From: Clostridiales bacterium
Lineage (GTDB): Bacteria; Bacillota; Clostridia; Oscillospirales; Oscillospiraceae
Direction of reading: 5' to 3'
Length of the DNA: 51,084 nt
NCBI GenBank assembly: GCA_019415645.1
Contig: DXYV01000008.1
Coordinates: forward strand, 40,030 to 91,113
Under the pieces are notes generated by a model. That model did not search any database. It was not told the DNA's origin and saw nothing but the letters and a program-made list of their open reading frames with translations. The position numbers were made by a program, and so were the translations under genes. Shown piece after piece: positions 38,862 to 46,911 of this stretch (the stretch's first letter is position 1; every line of letters starts with the position of its first letter).

Positions 38862-38984
38862 AACACAACGTCTTCAGGGCGGGGTGCAATTCCCCACTGG
38901 CGGTACAGTCCGCGAACCACTTCGGTGGCCGACCCGGTGCAACTCCGGGACCAACGGTATAGTCCGGATGAAAGAAGATGTGTT
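38862..38984 (+). promoter_or_regulatory. FMN riboswitch (RFN element), copy 2
   Basis: All RFN blocks are present: AGGGCGGGGTGCAATTCCCC, ACTGGCGGTA, AGTCCGCGA, CCGGTGCAACTCCGG, ACGGTATAGTCCGGATG and AAAGA. The P1 stem pairs TCTTC (38871-38875) with GAAGA (38974-38978), extended by AACAC (38862-38866) with GTGTT (38980-38984). It precedes the second ribU gene. Confidence 0.97.
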
Positions 38985-39039
38985 AATTTCACGCACACTC
39001 CTCGATATTAACACCTGAAAGGCGCTGCTTTTCAGGTGT
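38980..39039 (+). terminator. Mutually exclusive hairpins of FMN riboswitch 2
   Basis: GTGTTAAT (38980-38987) can pair with ATTAACAC (39007-39014). Alternatively ACACCTGAAA (39011-39020) pairs with TTTCAGGTGT (39030-39039). The two share 39011-39014, so only one can form. P1 formation consumes GTGTT, which would favour the second hairpin. No T-run follows it. Confidence 0.7.
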
Positions 39040-39065
39040 CAATCATCAAAAGGGAGTGTATTTTT

Positions 39066-39773
39066 ATGTCCTCTGCTACTGAAACCCTGAACAACCCCAA
39101 GCTCAACACCCGCGAACAGACCCGTTTTAACGCCAGAACTATGGTCAGTCTGGCCATGCTGGCCGCCATCGCCTATGTGGTGATGTACCTGTCCAAGCTG
39201 CTGCCCCAGGTGATGAATTTCCTTCAGTTCGACCTGAAGGACACGATTATCTGCATCGGCGGCTTCGTCTTTGGCCCTGTGGCCGCCGCCATGGTTTCCA
39301 TCGTGGTAGCCTTTATTGAAATGATTACCGTCAGCGACACCGGCCCCATCGGCATGGTCATGAACGTACTGGCTACCTGCGCCTTCTGTTGCACCGCCTC
39401 CTTTATCTACAAAAAGAAGCACACCATGTCCGGCGCGGTGATCGGCCTGACTGCCGGAACCATCGCCCTGACGGTGGTCATGCTGCTGTGGAACTACCTG
39501 ATTACCCCCATCTATATGATGATGGACCGTTCCTACGTGGCCTCTCTGCTGGTTCCCGTGTTCCTTCCCTTCAACCTGGTCAAGGGTGGTATGAACATGG
39601 CGGCCATTCTCCTGCTCTACAAGCCCGTGGTCGGCGCGCTGCGCAAGGCCCATCTGGTGGCGCCCTCCTCCTCCGGCTCTAAGGGCAAGTTCAGCGCCGG
39701 TTTCCTGCTGTTCGCCGCGGCCCTGCTGGCGACCTTCATCCTCCTGATGCTGGTATTGGCCGGCATTCTCTGA
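39066..39773 (+). CDS. ribU: ECF-transporter riboflavin-binding S component RibU, second copy
   Basis: This 235-residue membrane protein has the RibU motif NFLQFDLKDTIICIGGFVFGP (in two parts here: FDLKD and the GGFVFGP helix start), ARTMVSLAMLAAIAYVVMYL in helix 1 and PVFLPFNLVKGGMNMAAILLLYK near the end, plus an extra C-terminal membrane helix after a Ser/Gly/Lys loop. It is longer than the copy at 2558 and quite diverged from it. AAAGGGAG precedes the ATG. The dedicated FMN riboswitch supports flavin specificity; a related flavin analogue remains possible. Confidence 0.92.
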   Translation: MSSATETLNNPKLNTREQTRFNARTMVSLAMLAAIAYVVMYLSKLLPQVMNFLQFDLKDTIICIGGFVFGPVAAAMVSIVVAFIEMITVSDTGPIGMVMNVLATCAFCCTASFIYKKKHTMSGAVIGLTAGTIALTVVMLLWNYLITPIYMMMDRSYVASLLVPVFLPFNLVKGGMNMAAILLLYKPVVGALRKAHLVAPSSSGSKGKFSAGFLLFAAALLATFILLMLVLAGIL

Positions 39774-39790
39774 GTCCCGCAGCCGTTCAG

Positions 39791-39826
39791 GCCCGCCTCC
39801 GTATCTGCGGAGGCGGGCCTTTGTTG
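39791..39826 (+). terminator. Terminator after the second ribU
   Basis: Perfect 11-bp stem (39791-39801 with 39808-39818) followed by CTTTGTTGT. Confidence 0.8.
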
Positions 39827-39841
39827 TCTCTGTTTTGAAAT

Positions 39842-39881
39842 CGAACATTCGTTTGACTTTTCCCATCCACTGTGTTAGGAT
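39842..39881 (+). promoter_or_regulatory. LexA box overlapping the dinB promoter
   Basis: CGAAC-ATTC-GTTTG (39842-39855) fits the Gram-positive LexA/DinR consensus and overlaps the -35 box TTGACT (39853-39858). A 17-bp spacer and TAGGAT (39876-39881) follow. SOS control of dinB is expected. Confidence 0.8.
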
Positions 39882-39918
39882 AGAGAAGAACCATAGGGTG
39901 AGAAAGGAGAGGGTCTGC

Positions 39919-41133
39919 TTGGAGCGGGTGATTTTCCACTGTGACTGCAATAGCTTTTATGCCTCCGTAGAATTGATCGAGCATCCGGAGCTGCGCCACC
40001 GGCCCGTGGCGGTGTGCGGCGACCCCAGCGCCCGCCATGGAATTATCCTGGCCAAAAACGAGCCCGCCAAGGCTTTTGGCGTCAAGACCGCCGAAACTGT
40101 ATGGCAGGCCCGCGCCAAGTGTCCGGATCTGATTTTACTGCCCGCCCACCACGACCGCTACCGGGCCTATTCCAAACAGGTCAACGCCATCTACGAGCGG
40201 TACACCGACCTGGTGGAGCCCTTCGGCATCGACGAGAGCTGGTTGGATATGAGCGGCTCTCTCCATCTGTTTGGCGGGGACGCCCGCGCGGTAGCCGATG
40301 AACTGCGGGCCACGGTCCGGCGGGAGCTGGACCTGACCCTCTCCATCGGCGTCTCCTTCAACAAAGTCTTTGCCAAGCTGGGCAGCGACTATAAAAAACC
40401 GGACGCCACCACCCTGATTTCCCGGGAAAACTTCCGGGAGATCGTCTGGCCCCTTCCGGTGACCGACCTGCTCTTTGTGGGGCGGTCCGCCCAGCAGCTG
40501 CTGGCTCGTCAAAAAATCCGCACCATCGGCGATCTGGCCGCCGCCGACCTCCAGCAGCTCCAGCAGCTCATGGGCAAGCAGGGCGGACAGCTCTGGCGCT
40601 ATGCCAACGGGCTGGATACCAGCCCGGTCCAACCCGCGGGCGCGTACACCCCTCCAAAATCCGTGGGCAACGGCGAGACCTTCCGCCATGACCTGCTGGG
40701 CTTGGAACAGATTCGCCGGGGAGTAGCTCTGCTGGCCGACCAGGTAGCGGTACGTCTGCGCAGGCACCGCATGAAGGCCACCACGCTGCAAGTGACCATT
40801 CGGGACCCCCATTTCCACGACATCTGCCGGCAAAAGCCCCTCCCCGCCCCCACCTGCGTAGCCCGGGAGCTGGCCGAGACCGCTCTGGAGCTGATTCGCG
40901 CCTCCTGGAACCTGTCCGCGCCCATCCGCGCCCTCACCCTGACGGCCCACAATCTGGTCCCCGAGGAGGAGGCCGCCGAGCAGCTGGACCTCTTCCAGCG
41001 CAACGATACCCAGCGTCGGGACAAGCTGGAGCGGCTGGAGCGCACCATCGACGGGATCCGCACCAAGTACGGCCGGGACGTCCTGTTTTCCGCCGGCCTG
41101 AAGCAGGACTCTGACCCGCCGGACAAAGCCTGA
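39919..41133 (+). CDS. dinB: DNA polymerase IV (Y family)
   Basis: This 404-residue protein is a translesion polymerase. The catalytic carboxylates lie in HCDCNSFYASVE near the start and GIDESWLDMS around residues 103-112; SIGVSFNKVFAKLGSDYKKP follows, with VGNGETFRHDL for the little-finger junction. The start is TTG at 39919 with AAGGAG 9 nt upstream; the open frame continues over the promoter and LexA box. It is well separated from its neighbours and SOS-type controlled. Confidence 0.95.
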   Translation: MERVIFHCDCNSFYASVELIEHPELRHRPVAVCGDPSARHGIILAKNEPAKAFGVKTAETVWQARAKCPDLILLPAHHDRYRAYSKQVNAIYERYTDLVEPFGIDESWLDMSGSLHLFGGDARAVADELRATVRRELDLTLSIGVSFNKVFAKLGSDYKKPDATTLISRENFREIVWPLPVTDLLFVGRSAQQLLARQKIRTIGDLAAADLQQLQQLMGKQGGQLWRYANGLDTSPVQPAGAYTPPKSVGNGETFRHDLLGLEQIRRGVALLADQVAVRLRRHRMKATTLQVTIRDPHFHDICRQKPLPAPTCVARELAETALELIRASWNLSAPIRALTLTAHNLVPEEEAAEQLDLFQRNDTQRRDKLERLERTIDGIRTKYGRDVLFSAGLKQDSDPPDKA

Positions 41134-41205
41134 CCCCGCTTTTCTTCCCGCCCCACGCATACTTCGGCGGTGCTCCCCGTACATTGGAGGTACGGGGGTG
41201 ATGGA

Positions 41206-42183
41206 ATGACGGCTTGGTGGACGGGACTTCTGGTGCTGGCAGTCCTACTGGTCAACGGTTGGACCGACGCGCCCAACGCCATTGCCGCCGTGGTCTCCAC
41301 CCAAACTCTCTCCTTCCGGAAAGCGGTTCTCCTTGCCAGCCTTTTTGATTTTCTGGGCGCCGTGGTCATGTGCCTGTTCTGCCCCCTGGTGGCGGAGACT
41401 GTCTATGCTCTGGCGGACTTCGGGAGCGATCCCGCTGTGGCCCTGACCACCCTTCAGGCCGCGCTGCTGGCTATCGTCCTGTGGGCGGTGCTGGCCTGGC
41501 GGTTTGGTATCCCCACCAGTGAGAGCCATGCCCTGCTGGCTGGAATCACAGGGGCCTGTGTGGCTCTCCACGGCAATTTCAGCGGCGTCAATGGGTCTGC
41601 CTGGGGAAAAGTTCTGGTTGGTCTGGTCCTCTCCACTGCGCTGGGCGCCTTTGCGGGCCGCTGGACCGCGGACCGGCTGGCCGGGCTGGACCTCTCCCCC
41701 CGCGTCATCCGCCGGGGGCAAATCGCCGGCGCGGCTCTCACCGCCTTTTTTCACGGCGCGCAGGACGGACAGAAGTTTATTGCCCTGTTCCTGCTGTGTC
41801 AGACCCTCGCCGCGGGACAAACCGCTCGGGTCTTTCTGGTTTCTCTGCCGGTGGCCGCCCTGTGTGCCGGCTGTATGGCCCTTGGCACCGCCATCGGCGG
41901 GCGGCGAATCATCGACACTCTGAGCCGCGGGCTGCCCGGCCTGACTCCGTCGGCCGGGCTGGCCGCTGACCTGGCCAGCGGCGGCTGCCTGCTGCTGGCC
42001 TCCCTGCTCGGTCTCCCGGTCTCCACGACCCACACCAAGGTGTCCGCCCTCTGGGGCGCCGGAACAGTCCAGCGAAGCCGCCGTTCTGAGGCTTCCTCTA
42101 TAAAGGAAATTATCTTTACATGGGCCGCAACGTTCCCCGGCTGCTTTCTCCTGGCCTGGGCCTTTGCCCGGATCATGCTGTAA
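41206..42183 (+). CDS. pit: Second Pit-family phosphate permease
   Basis: This 325-residue membrane protein has the same Pit signatures as the gene at 12235: VNGWTDAPNAIAAVVSTQ, GIPTSESHALLAGITGA, FFHGAQDGQKFIALF and VSTTHTKVSALWGAGTV. It is shorter and has no DUF47 partner next to it. A hairpin (CCCCGTA with TACGGGG, about 41176-41200) covers GGAGG just before the start; the ATG at 41206 has GGGGGTG near it. It may serve a different phosphate range or metal. Confidence 0.9.
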   Translation: MTAWWTGLLVLAVLLVNGWTDAPNAIAAVVSTQTLSFRKAVLLASLFDFLGAVVMCLFCPLVAETVYALADFGSDPAVALTTLQAALLAIVLWAVLAWRFGIPTSESHALLAGITGACVALHGNFSGVNGSAWGKVLVGLVLSTALGAFAGRWTADRLAGLDLSPRVIRRGQIAGAALTAFFHGAQDGQKFIALFLLCQTLAAGQTARVFLVSLPVAALCAGCMALGTAIGGRRIIDTLSRGLPGLTPSAGLAADLASGGCLLLASLLGLPVSTTHTKVSALWGAGTVQRSRRSEASSIKEIIFTWAATFPGCFLLAWAFARIML

Positions 42184-42228
42184 TACGAGATAAGCTATGT
42201 TTATCATATGCCTTGTCTCGTATTTTTT
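42182..42228 (+). terminator. Terminator after the second pit
   Basis: 13-bp stem with one T-G pair (42182-42194 with 42212-42224) followed by TTTTTT. Confidence 0.88.
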
Positions 42229-42265
42229 ATTTTCATCCAATCAGAGATTATTTTTTGAAATCATA

Positions 42266-42321
42266 TTGACAAATAGGTGTCTGCTTGCTATATTCAATTT
42301 AGTAGATTTGGTGTACCAAAT
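42266..42321 (+). promoter_or_regulatory. Strong promoter with dyad operator of the dehydrogenase operon
   Basis: TTGACA (42266-42271), a 17-bp spacer and TATATT (42289-42294). The dyad ATTTGGT-GT-ACCAAAT (42306-42321) lies over the first transcribed bases and has the TGGT...ACCA character of GntR/FadR-type sites. The convergent GntR gene at 49304 is the likely binder. Confidence 0.7.
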
Positions 42322-42368
42322 TGTATTTTATTTTGTCCTGAATTTTATGACAACTGGGGGGAGCTTTT

Positions 42369-43127
42369 ATGGATCACCGCATCGTTATGGTAACCGGAGG
42401 AAGCAGCGGAATTGGACTTGCCATTACATCTCATTTCCTGGATGCCGGCGCATCTGTCGCAGTGCTTGATACCAGTGAAGCGAATCTTACCCACTGTAAA
42501 TCTCAATTATCCAGCGAGCGGCTTTTTCCGATTCTCTGCGATGTCACCCAGCAGCAGGATGTCGAGCACGCAACTGCCGCGGCTCTTTCCAAATTTGGCC
42601 GCATTGATGTCCTCGTTAACAACGCCGGAGGCTCCTTTGGGGTCTCGCAACCCATTGACCTCATTGAAGAAGCAGACTGGGAAAAGATATTAAGGCTCAA
42701 TCTTACAGGGACGTTTCTTTGTATTAAATCTGTTCTGCCGCAAATGAAATCTCAGCGCTATGGGCGTATTGTAAATATCTCCTCTATGGCCGGCCGGGGG
42801 CGCAGCGTGCTCGGCGGTGCGCCTTATGCAGCCGCCAAAGCCGGAATCATCGGCTTGACCCGGCATATTTCCATGGATCTTGGTCAATATGGCATCACAA
42901 TCAACGCAGTTGCGCCTGGCACCGTGCTCAGTGGCCCCCGTGTGGAAGATTACTGGAAGAATCGGAAAAGCGAGGCGGAGCGGCAGGCATTTTTAGCATC
43001 CAATCCCTTGGGGCGGTTGGGTACGGTGGACGACATTGCCGATGCAGTGCTCTTTTTGAGCAGCGACAAGGCCGCTTATATCACCGGAGCTGTATTAGAC
43101 GTCAATGGAGGAAGCTGGGTCGGATAA
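42369..43127 (+). CDS. Short-chain dehydrogenase/reductase
   Basis: This 252-residue protein is a classical SDR: TGGSSGIG at 9-16 for NAD(P) binding, NNAG at 84-87, catalytic Ser139, Tyr153 and Lys157, and a C-terminal YITGAVLDVNGG. Asp34 after the second strand (VLDT) suggests NAD(H). It is the first gene of the AT-richer operon. A likely role is oxidation of an alcohol or hydroxy acid to the ketone or oxo acid used by the dehydrogenase complex downstream; the substrate is not known. Confidence 0.92.
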   Translation: MDHRIVMVTGGSSGIGLAITSHFLDAGASVAVLDTSEANLTHCKSQLSSERLFPILCDVTQQQDVEHATAAALSKFGRIDVLVNNAGGSFGVSQPIDLIEEADWEKILRLNLTGTFLCIKSVLPQMKSQRYGRIVNISSMAGRGRSVLGGAPYAAAKAGIIGLTRHISMDLGQYGITINAVAPGTVLSGPRVEDYWKNRKSEAERQAFLASNPLGRLGTVDDIADAVLFLSSDKAAYITGAVLDVNGGSWVG

Positions 43128-43261
43128 CTCTGGAATACCTTTTAATCCAGACGTTTTCAAACCTGTTTCAGCGGTTTTGCTTAACGGATATTACTTAGAA
43201 AGGAGGTTCTGGATCCCCGCGATCGGCAATCCAAATATAAATAAAAATGAGGAGGATTATT

Positions 43262-44632
43262 ATGGATTCCATCAGCGAAATTTTAAGAGACTTTTCGATT
43301 CTGGCATTGCTTTATCTCGTTGGTTTCTTTTTGCGTAAGCACATCAAGTTTCTTCAGAACTGCTACATTCCCGCCTCCTTGCTGGGTGGATTCATCGGCC
43401 TTCTTCTTGGTCCCCAGGTGCTCGGCAGTGTCTCCCCCATTTATCTGCCTATCCCCGATTCTATCGCCGGACTGGCCGGCGTACTGATCTGCGTCATTAT
43501 GGGTGTCTCTTTCCTGGGCGTGGAAAGGGCTCCCAGTGGAAAGACGGCTGTCGCTACCACAGTTACCTCCGCAGCCACATATCAGGCGCAGCTCCTTATT
43601 GGATTGGTTGTCGCTTTCTTGGTTGGTTCTCAGTTCGATCTGCCTATGGCCTTCGGCTTTACTGGAATCTATGGGTTTTACAGCGGTCACGGCACAGCTG
43701 CAGCCACCGGTTCTGCTTTTATTGAACAAGGCTGGGCAGATGGCTTGAGCGTTGCCACTACTGTGGCCACCGTCGGCCTGATGTCTGGCATCATCTGCGG
43801 TATCATCCTGATCAACTGGGGTGTTCGCAAGGGCTTCGCCCAGGTCGTGGATAAGCCCGCAGAGATGCCGCCAGAGGTCAAATGCGGTTATGTTCCGGTA
43901 TCCAAGCGCAAGTCCATTGGTATGGGCGTCTCCTATCCTGATGTGCTGGATCCTCTCGCGCTTCAGGTCGGCTTCTGTTTGCTCACTTATGGCGGCGGAC
44001 TGGTCATTCGCAACGCGCTGATTGCCATCTGGGCTCCCTTCAAGGAAATCCCTCTGTTTGCTGTCTGCCTCCTGATGGGCGTCGTTATCAATAAAATCAT
44101 GTTCGCGACGAAACGCGGCGACTATCTCGACCGGGCTACGATTACCCGCATTTCCGGTTTCCTGTTGGAAATTATGATCTGTTCTGCCGTTGCAACCACC
44201 TCTATTGAAGTGTTTACAACCTACCTGTTCCCGCTGGTTGTCCTGTCGATCGGCCTGATTCTGGTCAATATTCTGATGTGCTTCTTCGTTGGCTACAAAG
44301 TCCTCAAAACCGATTGGTTTGAAAGCGCCGTAGCGATTTATGGTACATACAGCGGCGTGTTGGCCACTGGCCTTCTTCTGGTCAAGACAATTGATCCGGA
44401 CAACAAAACCTCTGGTGCCATTAATGCGACTGCTGCCGCAGCCATCAGCAATGCGTGGATGCTTCCCTATATTGCCTTGGGGCCCGCCCTTTCCTTCCGC
44501 TTACCGCCACTGCTTATGATCGGTGTAACTGCGGTCGCCTTTATTGCCATCATGATCATTCTCCGTATTGGCTTCTGGAACAAAGACAGGCGTATCTCGG
44601 ACTGGTTCCGAAAATCCGCTTCTACAAAATAA
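43262..44632 (+). CDS. GltS/ESS-family sodium:carboxylate symporter
   Basis: This 456-residue protein has about ten to twelve membrane helices and the two repeats of the glutamate:Na+ symporter family: YIPASLLGGFIGLLLGP (37-53), GFYSGHGTAAATGSAFIEQGWADG in the first half and GTYSGVLATGLLLVKTIDPDN in the second (each GxxxGxxA-type loop is split by the helices). It is longer than E. coli GltS and may carry another carboxylate. GAGGAGG precedes the ATG at 43262. It lies between the SDR and E2 genes, so it probably imports the substrate of the pathway. Confidence 0.85.
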   Translation: MDSISEILRDFSILALLYLVGFFLRKHIKFLQNCYIPASLLGGFIGLLLGPQVLGSVSPIYLPIPDSIAGLAGVLICVIMGVSFLGVERAPSGKTAVATTVTSAATYQAQLLIGLVVAFLVGSQFDLPMAFGFTGIYGFYSGHGTAAATGSAFIEQGWADGLSVATTVATVGLMSGIICGIILINWGVRKGFAQVVDKPAEMPPEVKCGYVPVSKRKSIGMGVSYPDVLDPLALQVGFCLLTYGGGLVIRNALIAIWAPFKEIPLFAVCLLMGVVINKIMFATKRGDYLDRATITRISGFLLEIMICSAVATTSIEVFTTYLFPLVVLSIGLILVNILMCFFVGYKVLKTDWFESAVAIYGTYSGVLATGLLLVKTIDPDNKTSGAINATAAAAISNAWMLPYIALGPALSFRLPPLLMIGVTAVAFIAIMIILRIGFWNKDRRISDWFRKSASTK

Positions 44633-44707
44633 TCCTTTCCCGGGACGCTGTAAAGAACATGGTTCTCTGCTTGTCTCGTAAAAACTAACTTTCCGAAGGA
44701 GAACGCT

Positions 44708-45895
44708 ATGTCTACCACGATTTTCAAATTGTCTCAGCTCAGCATGACTATGATTGAAGGCGTAATCTCCGCCTGGCATAAACAGATTGGTGATGCGGTA
44801 CAGGAGGGTGAGCCGCTCCTGGAGGTAGAGACCGACAAAATGGTCAAGGATATCACAGCTCCAGCCACCGGATATCTGGTTAAGCTCTGCGCTCAGCCTG
44901 GCGATATCGTTCCCGTGGATGGAGAGTTGTGTGTCATATCTGACGAGCCAAATTGGAGCGATGATGCTGCTTCTATGTCTCCTTCCGCCGATGCTTCGAC
45001 TCCTTCCCCCGCTCCTGCAGCTGTGATGCAAAGCGAAGTATCCTCCGGGCCTGCCAGTCACAAAATACGGATCTCGCCTCTGGCGAAACGAATTGCGCAG
45101 CTGGACGGCGTGGATTATTCTCACTTGGCGGGAACTGGCCCCGGCGGCACGATCGTCAAACGTGATATTCTGGAAGCCGCAAAATGCCCCCCTGCTTCCG
45201 TATCGCCCTCTATCCCGCAAACTCAAACTCCGGACCTCATTCTTCCCTTCCAGGGAATCCGGCGCCGCACGGCGGAAAACATGATGCTCAGCCGCCAAAA
45301 TACGGCGATGCTTACTACTTGCGCCGAGGTCAATCTGAGCCGGGTGGCCAAATGCCGCGAATTTGTCCACGCCTCCTATACGACCTATGCAATCAAAGCA
45401 GCCGCAAAAGCGCTGGAGGAAGATTCGTTCCAAATGATGCGTTCTCAGCTTTTGGAGGACGGAATCCACATTAAGCAAGACATTAACATCAATGTTTCTG
45501 TCGCTACCGGCCGCTCCCTTGTGACTCCCGTCATCCGTCATGCCAATCAGCAAAACATTCTGAGCGTCAGCAAAGAGCTGAAGGAACTGACGGAGCGCGG
45601 CCGCAAAAATGAGTTGCAGGCGGAAGATCTGCAAGGCGGCTGTTTTACCATCACCAATTCCGGCGTGTTCGGCTCCCTGTTCTATACACCAATCATCAAT
45701 TATCCTCAGGCAGCTATTCTGGGCATGGGCAAAATTCTGAAAACCCCTGTCGTTATCAACGACGAAATCACCATCGCACCTATGATGTATCTGTGTCTGA
45801 GTTATGACCACCGCCTGATCGACGGCGAAACGGGTGCTCCGTTCCTGCAAAAAGTCAAATATTACTTGGAACATCCAGAAGAGATCATCGACTAG
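44708..45895 (+). CDS. E2 dihydrolipoyl acyltransferase of a 2-oxoacid/acetoin dehydrogenase complex
   Basis: This 395-residue protein has one lipoyl domain (1-80, Lys44 in ETDKMV as the lipoate site), a Pro/Ala/Ser linker, a peripheral-subunit-binding domain (about 118-155, ISPLAKRIAQLDGVDYSHLAGTGPGG, core) and a catalytic domain with HRLIDG near residue 368. It forms the core of the complex. AAGGAG precedes the ATG. In most aco and bkd operons E1 genes come first; here E2 precedes them, directly after the symporter gene. Confidence 0.93.
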   Translation: MSTTIFKLSQLSMTMIEGVISAWHKQIGDAVQEGEPLLEVETDKMVKDITAPATGYLVKLCAQPGDIVPVDGELCVISDEPNWSDDAASMSPSADASTPSPAPAAVMQSEVSSGPASHKIRISPLAKRIAQLDGVDYSHLAGTGPGGTIVKRDILEAAKCPPASVSPSIPQTQTPDLILPFQGIRRRTAENMMLSRQNTAMLTTCAEVNLSRVAKCREFVHASYTTYAIKAAAKALEEDSFQMMRSQLLEDGIHIKQDININVSVATGRSLVTPVIRHANQQNILSVSKELKELTERGRKNELQAEDLQGGCFTITNSGVFGSLFYTPIINYPQAAILGMGKILKTPVVINDEITIAPMMYLCLSYDHRLIDGETGAPFLQKVKYYLEHPEEIID

Positions 45896-45911
45896 AAAGG
45901 AATGTGTCACG

Positions 45912-46895
45912 ATGAGTACTTATGTTGAGCGGCTGGAGCGCCAGGATTACCTGGAAATCTACCGTCTGATGTACCTCGCCCGCTATACGGAAGATCATAT
46001 GGTGGAGATGCACCAGCATACGCCCGTTACGGAGCTTCCCCATGTCGGGACCGGTCAGGAAGCTGTCTCCATCGGCACGGCATACCCCCTCCGAAAAGAG
46101 GACACCGTAATTCCCGCCCATCGGTCCAGAGGCGTATTCTTTGCAAAAGGCATTTCTTCCCGGGATATGATGGCTGGCGCTTATGGCAAGGACATTCCCT
46201 ATACACGCGGGAAAAATACCTCTCATCATTTGGGATGCCCGGAGCTTGGGATCGTCACCGGCACCGGCGTCATTGGTGCCCAAATTCCATTGGCGGTTGG
46301 AGTCGGCCTGTCCTTCAAGCTGCGGAAGCAGGATCGTGTCTCCGTCGTCTATTTCGGCGATGGAGCAACCAATCGCGGCGATTTCCATGAGGCAGTCAAT
46401 CTGGCCGGCGCGATGGATTTACCCGTTATTTTCGTATGCGAAAACAACTTCTATGCCATCTCTACGCCCATTTCTGCCGCTACAAAAGCCAAGCATCTGG
46501 CCGACCGAGCACTGGGCTACGGAATTGCGGGCGTTACAGTAGACGGAAACGATGTGCTGGCCGTCTACGAAGCGATGCAGGAGGCCATCGCGCGCGCCCG
46601 ACGAGGCGAAGGCCCCACGTTGCTGGAGTGTGAGACTTACCGCCATCGTCCTCACTCGGAGCGGGACTTTCGAGATGTCCGGCCGCCGGAAGAAGTCGAG
46701 GCCTGGCTTAAAAAAGATCCTATTCCACGTTTCCGCTCCCAGATTCTCGACCGTGGAATTGCTACTTCGGAAGAATTGGATGCCATTGACGAGGCGGTCC
46801 GGGCTGAAGTATTGGATGCGGCAGACTATGCTATGTCTCTGCCCTATCCGCCCACAGATATTCTGTGCACAAACGTTTATGAAAACGATAATTGA
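45912..46895 (+). CDS. E1 alpha subunit of the dehydrogenase complex
   Basis: This 327-residue protein has the thiamine-diphosphate motif GDG (149-151) through NN (178-179) and the E1 alpha pattern GTGQEAVSIG, HRSRGVFFAKG and YRHRPHSERDFRDVRPPEEVE. Size and motifs fit acetoin dehydrogenase or branched-chain/2-oxoacid E1 alpha; the substrate cannot be fixed by eye. AAAGGA precedes the ATG, 16 nt after the E2 stop codon. Confidence 0.92.
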   Translation: MSTYVERLERQDYLEIYRLMYLARYTEDHMVEMHQHTPVTELPHVGTGQEAVSIGTAYPLRKEDTVIPAHRSRGVFFAKGISSRDMMAGAYGKDIPYTRGKNTSHHLGCPELGIVTGTGVIGAQIPLAVGVGLSFKLRKQDRVSVVYFGDGATNRGDFHEAVNLAGAMDLPVIFVCENNFYAISTPISAATKAKHLADRALGYGIAGVTVDGNDVLAVYEAMQEAIARARRGEGPTLLECETYRHRPHSERDFRDVRPPEEVEAWLKKDPIPRFRSQILDRGIATSEELDAIDEAVRAEVLDAADYAMSLPYPPTDILCTNVYENDN

Positions 46896-46911
46896 CAAGG
46901 GGGCGTAGACG

